Shown here piece after piece: positions 61,203 through 64,000 of a DNA stretch of 64,000 nucleotides. Where the stretch lies: contig NC_057789.1 in the NCBI RefSeq assembly GCF_014905175.1, forward strand, positions 25,044,555-25,108,554, read 5' to 3'. Origin of the DNA: Aphidius gifuensis (taxonomy: Eukaryota > Arthropoda > Insecta > Hymenoptera > Braconidae). The notes under the pieces are model-generated. The model saw nothing but the letters and a program-made list of their open reading frames with translations. It searched no databases and was not told the origin of the DNA. The number at the start of each line of letters is the position of its first letter. The stretch's first letter is position 1. The position numbers and the translations under genes are program-made.

Positions 61203-62861
61203 TTATCCTACAGTTGATGGTATTTCAGCATTATTTTTAGCTCTTGATGGTTTACTTTCAATAAGTTGATTTCTATATGAATAACCAGTACGAAAACCAG
61301 CATTATCAAGCAGTCTCATAAGTGCCTCAAATTCAGTACCACCAATATGCCAACGTTTTTTTAATTTTTTAATTGATGCTGGTGATTTACGTGATGCATC
61401 ATATATTATTTTTTTATTTTCATCATTAATAAGTGTTAAATTATCAATACCCATTGGCATTAATTTAAGTTGCGTTTTACATGCTACAACAGTATTATAA
61501 ACATTATAAAATGCTTCTTCAATTGTTTCACCACAACATAATGCACCACGATTTGTTAATAACATAACTTTATTTATTGGACCTAAATTACGTGTTATTT
61601 TTTCACGTTCTTCAGGCTCAATAGCATCACCAATAAATTGATGATGTGTTGATACATCACCAATAACAATACTTTCATTACCAATTGGTAAGAGGCCACA
61701 TTTCAAGGAAGACACTGCTGTTACTGTTGGTGTTGTTATGTGTATAATACATGTTATATCTGGACGTGCAGCATGTATTGTTGAATGTAATTGAAATTCA
61801 CTCAAATGTATACCAAAATTTGTTGTGCCTTGATCAACAACTTCACCTTGCATATTAACTTTAACAAGACTTGATGCTGTTATTTCATGATACAAAAGAC
61901 CATATGGATTTACCAAAAAATGTTCTTGATCTTGATTTAAACGTGCTGATATTTGTCCACCAACACCCTGTGTCCATCCATAAAGATCAAGTAATCTAAA
62001 TACTGATGCTAATTTACAACGTAATTGTTTTTCACCAGGTAAATAACCAGTAACATCACCACCTCTAATATCATTAATAGGCACCACACAATTCAAATTT
62101 TTAAATATATTTGAATTAAAGCGTACTCCTTGTCCACCCAACATATCTGATTTTTGTTGTAATAAATCAACACAACCACTATCATCTTTTTCAGCTTCAG
62201 GACTAGGTTCTATTTCAGTCATTTTTAATACTTCCTTCCCTCTGTCTGTTTTATTTATATTCTAAAATTAAATGAAACACATTAATTATTAAATATACAC
62301 AGCTTTATTAGTTTATTTATTTTCTAAACTCACTGCATCAATATCAGCTGGTCTTTTTTTACTCTTTTCTTCTTCTTCTGTTATACCGTTCACCACACCA
62401 TTTGTATGAGGCTTAGCAAGTTCATGTTGACTTGTGTCTTTTTCTTCTGTTAACAAAACCTTTAAATATAAAATCACATTGTCATTATTATTTTAATTAC
62501 AAAATATTTGTTGTTAAAATACAGCAGAAGAAATCTCATCTGCATTTACCTGGAAAAACTCTCCAGTAGGTTGAAGTTTCGAAGGATAAACTGTTGGATC
62601 TTCATCAACTTTTCGTTTTAATGAGTTATTTAATTTTTCTCTTTCTAATTTTTTTTTATCTATCACATGATTATGAGATATATTACTTTCAACTATAACA
62701 TTTTGAGAATTTAATTTAAGATAACATCTACAATTACGCTGTGTACAAACCCAACGTTGCAAATTATTTGCTAATTTTTTGTGCCATCCAAATTTTAGAC
62801 CTCTAACAACAAGCAACGGTCTACCTTTTTCACTCAGCATTTTTTCATAAGTAAGAGACAT
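61203..62861 (-). CDS. putative FLYWCH-adducin head chimera (duplicated hts 5' part)
   Basis: Three exons can be joined in one frame (498 residues). Exon 62550-62861 encodes a FLYWCH-type zinc finger (LLVVRGLKFGWHKK, then RWVCTQRNCRCYLKL and HNH) and ends EFFQ at a cag|gtaaat donor in phase 0. Exon 62334-62459 is the copy of hts coding exon 1; its original start codon has been lost (EEKDTSQHELAKPHT) but it is open from an aaag acceptor in phase 0. Exon 61203-62261 is the adducin head (GDVTGYLPGEKQLRCKLA to GFRTGYSYRNQL) and stops at IPSTVG, before neck and tail. Unlike the main gene, this copy retains the CGLLP segment. FLYWCH fingers bind DNA or proteins and are often carried by transposon-derived genes. 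Splicing between FLYWCH and adducin exons is inferred from phase and sites. Confidence 0.6.
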
Positions 62862-64000
62862 CCTTAAGATGTAAATAAATAAATAAAAATAATCAAAACA
62901 ATAAACACGAGGTAGTAAACACTCGTTGTAAATAGTAAACAAACATTCACGAATGAATGACAGATGTAATTTGACACAAGCATGCGCAGTGAGCTCAATA
63001 AAAACGGAGTAATTTCTCCGGCAATCGATCAACAACGGAGAAATAAATTAATATAAAAATCAAATGAAAATTAAAAATAATCCTGTCTTCTATCGGGTCT
63101 CTTAATTAAAAAAAAATTAATATATTTAAACAATATTTTTTTTAATTCAACAATATATTATTTTTTCCTTCTTTTTAACATTTTTTTTTTTATTTGTTTT
63201 TCATTTATTCACATTTTTGTAGACTCCAATCAATTTACGTATATACATACATAATTAAAAATAATCTTTTATTTAAACAAAAAAAATAAAAATAATTATT
63301 TATCTATTATTAATTATTAGCTGTTAATTAGCGACGAAAAATAGTAAATATTTCATCAAGAAGCACACAAATTTTCTCATCATTCAAAATTATTTATTAT
63401 CAATATTAAATAATAATAATTTTTAAAAAATAATAATGGAAGAATTAATAAATAATAAGTTAATAATTTTTTTATATAAATAAATTTTTTTTTTGTTATT
63501 ATTTAGTTTAAATTGTGACGATTTGTGTGGCTTTAATTTGTCAATTTGATATTTAAAATTTTACATTATTTATAGAAAAAAAAAAATTGATAAATTCATT
63601 TAGTTTATTTATTAAATAATTTATTTTTCTTTTATTTTCAATGTACTTTCCACAGTGTAATCATTTTTTAAGTTAAATAACTTTTTTATTTGTATTTTTT
63701 TAAATTAAATTTTCAATTTATTTTATCTACTGACAGCAAAAGCAAACAAACATTAATTTACATTTTTCATAATCAATAATTTAATGCAATATTAAAAAAA
63801 AAAAAGTTACTTTTTGGCGTATTTTTATTAATAAAATAATCATTTATTTAAATTTTTATTTGGTTTCGCAATTTAATTTTTTACACTGGTAGCAGATTTC
63901 ACTTTTAAAAAAATTAATTTTTTTCATATTCAAGTCTAATTAATTATGGAAAACTCGATAATTATTTTATTTCAAAAGAAACTTTCAAAAAAAAACTATC
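62862..64000. other. noncoding right end
   Basis: AT-rich. Near 63008-63045 there is a ctccg/ggag palindromic trace (taatttctccggcaatcg..cggagaaat). No gene is seen to the window end. Confidence 0.5.

Noticed and set aside
62862..63035. N-terminal extension of the FLYWCH frame to an ATG at 63035
   Set aside because: The extension is hydrophobic AT-rich text over repeat sequence. The ATG at 62861 (MSLTYEKMLSEKG) sits at the start of FLYWCH-type coding text.
1..64000. CRISPR arrays, bacterial operons, rRNA or complete tRNA genes
   Set aside because: The window is intron-bearing eukaryotic DNA. The tandem arrays lack spacer structure and no full cloverleaf was seen.

Overview
The window is eukaryotic nuclear DNA, very AT-rich (roughly three quarters A+T by eye), with small phase-consistent introns and insect-type gene structures. 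An adducin/hts gene with a MARCKS-like tail, calcium channel flower with alternative last exons, a trehalose-type sugar transporter and FLYWCH zinc-finger DNA all point to an insect. The extreme AT content and the repeat style would suit a hymenopteran parasitoid such as a braconid, but that placement is inference.

Layout. 0-2.8 kb: a divergent pair, eIF2B beta (minus, running off the left edge) and PBDC1 (plus), then a decayed mitochondrial phosphate carrier pseudogene. 3-8.2 kb: a head-to-head inverted duplication carrying two intact eight-exon genes of a family I do not recognise by name (A, minus; B, plus). 8.6-10.6 kb: the nucleolar RNA helicase DDX56 (minus). 12.06-13.65 kb: alpha-tubulin (plus). 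15.8-27.2 kb: adducin/hts (minus), with two alternative 3' ends: a short MARCKS-like tail and a single 4.1-kb exon coding about 1,380 acidic residues. 28-40.8 kb: no convincing coding sequence; probably the long 5' introns and promoter of hts. 40.9-42.8 kb: flower (minus), two alternative last exons. 43.3-49.1 kb: an MFSD5 fragment, a third family member (C, minus, first exon broken), a broken p32/C1QBP copy, and an intact p32/C1QBP gene. 50-60 kb: a repeat-rich tract with 143-bp tandem arrays, small inverted-repeat elements with 'ctccg' motifs, two adjacent TTAA-flanked foldback elements, a small mitochondrial-like gene, and pieces of a sugar transporter. 61.2-62.9 kb: a duplicated adducin head domain, preceded in frame by a FLYWCH exon.

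The most interesting observation is the A/B/C family. Its exon 1, its intron phases and several of its exon junctions match the p32/C1QBP gene in the same window. It has lost the C-terminal p32 helix and instead carries a run of extra phase 2-2 exons, several of which begin with the same p32-like strand. I read it as a p32-derived family built by exon multiplication. Other points worth checking are the FLYWCH-adducin chimera, an apparent frame-breaking deletion in the main adducin head exon, the giant hts exon, and the two nested TTAA elements that appear to split a promoter from its gene.
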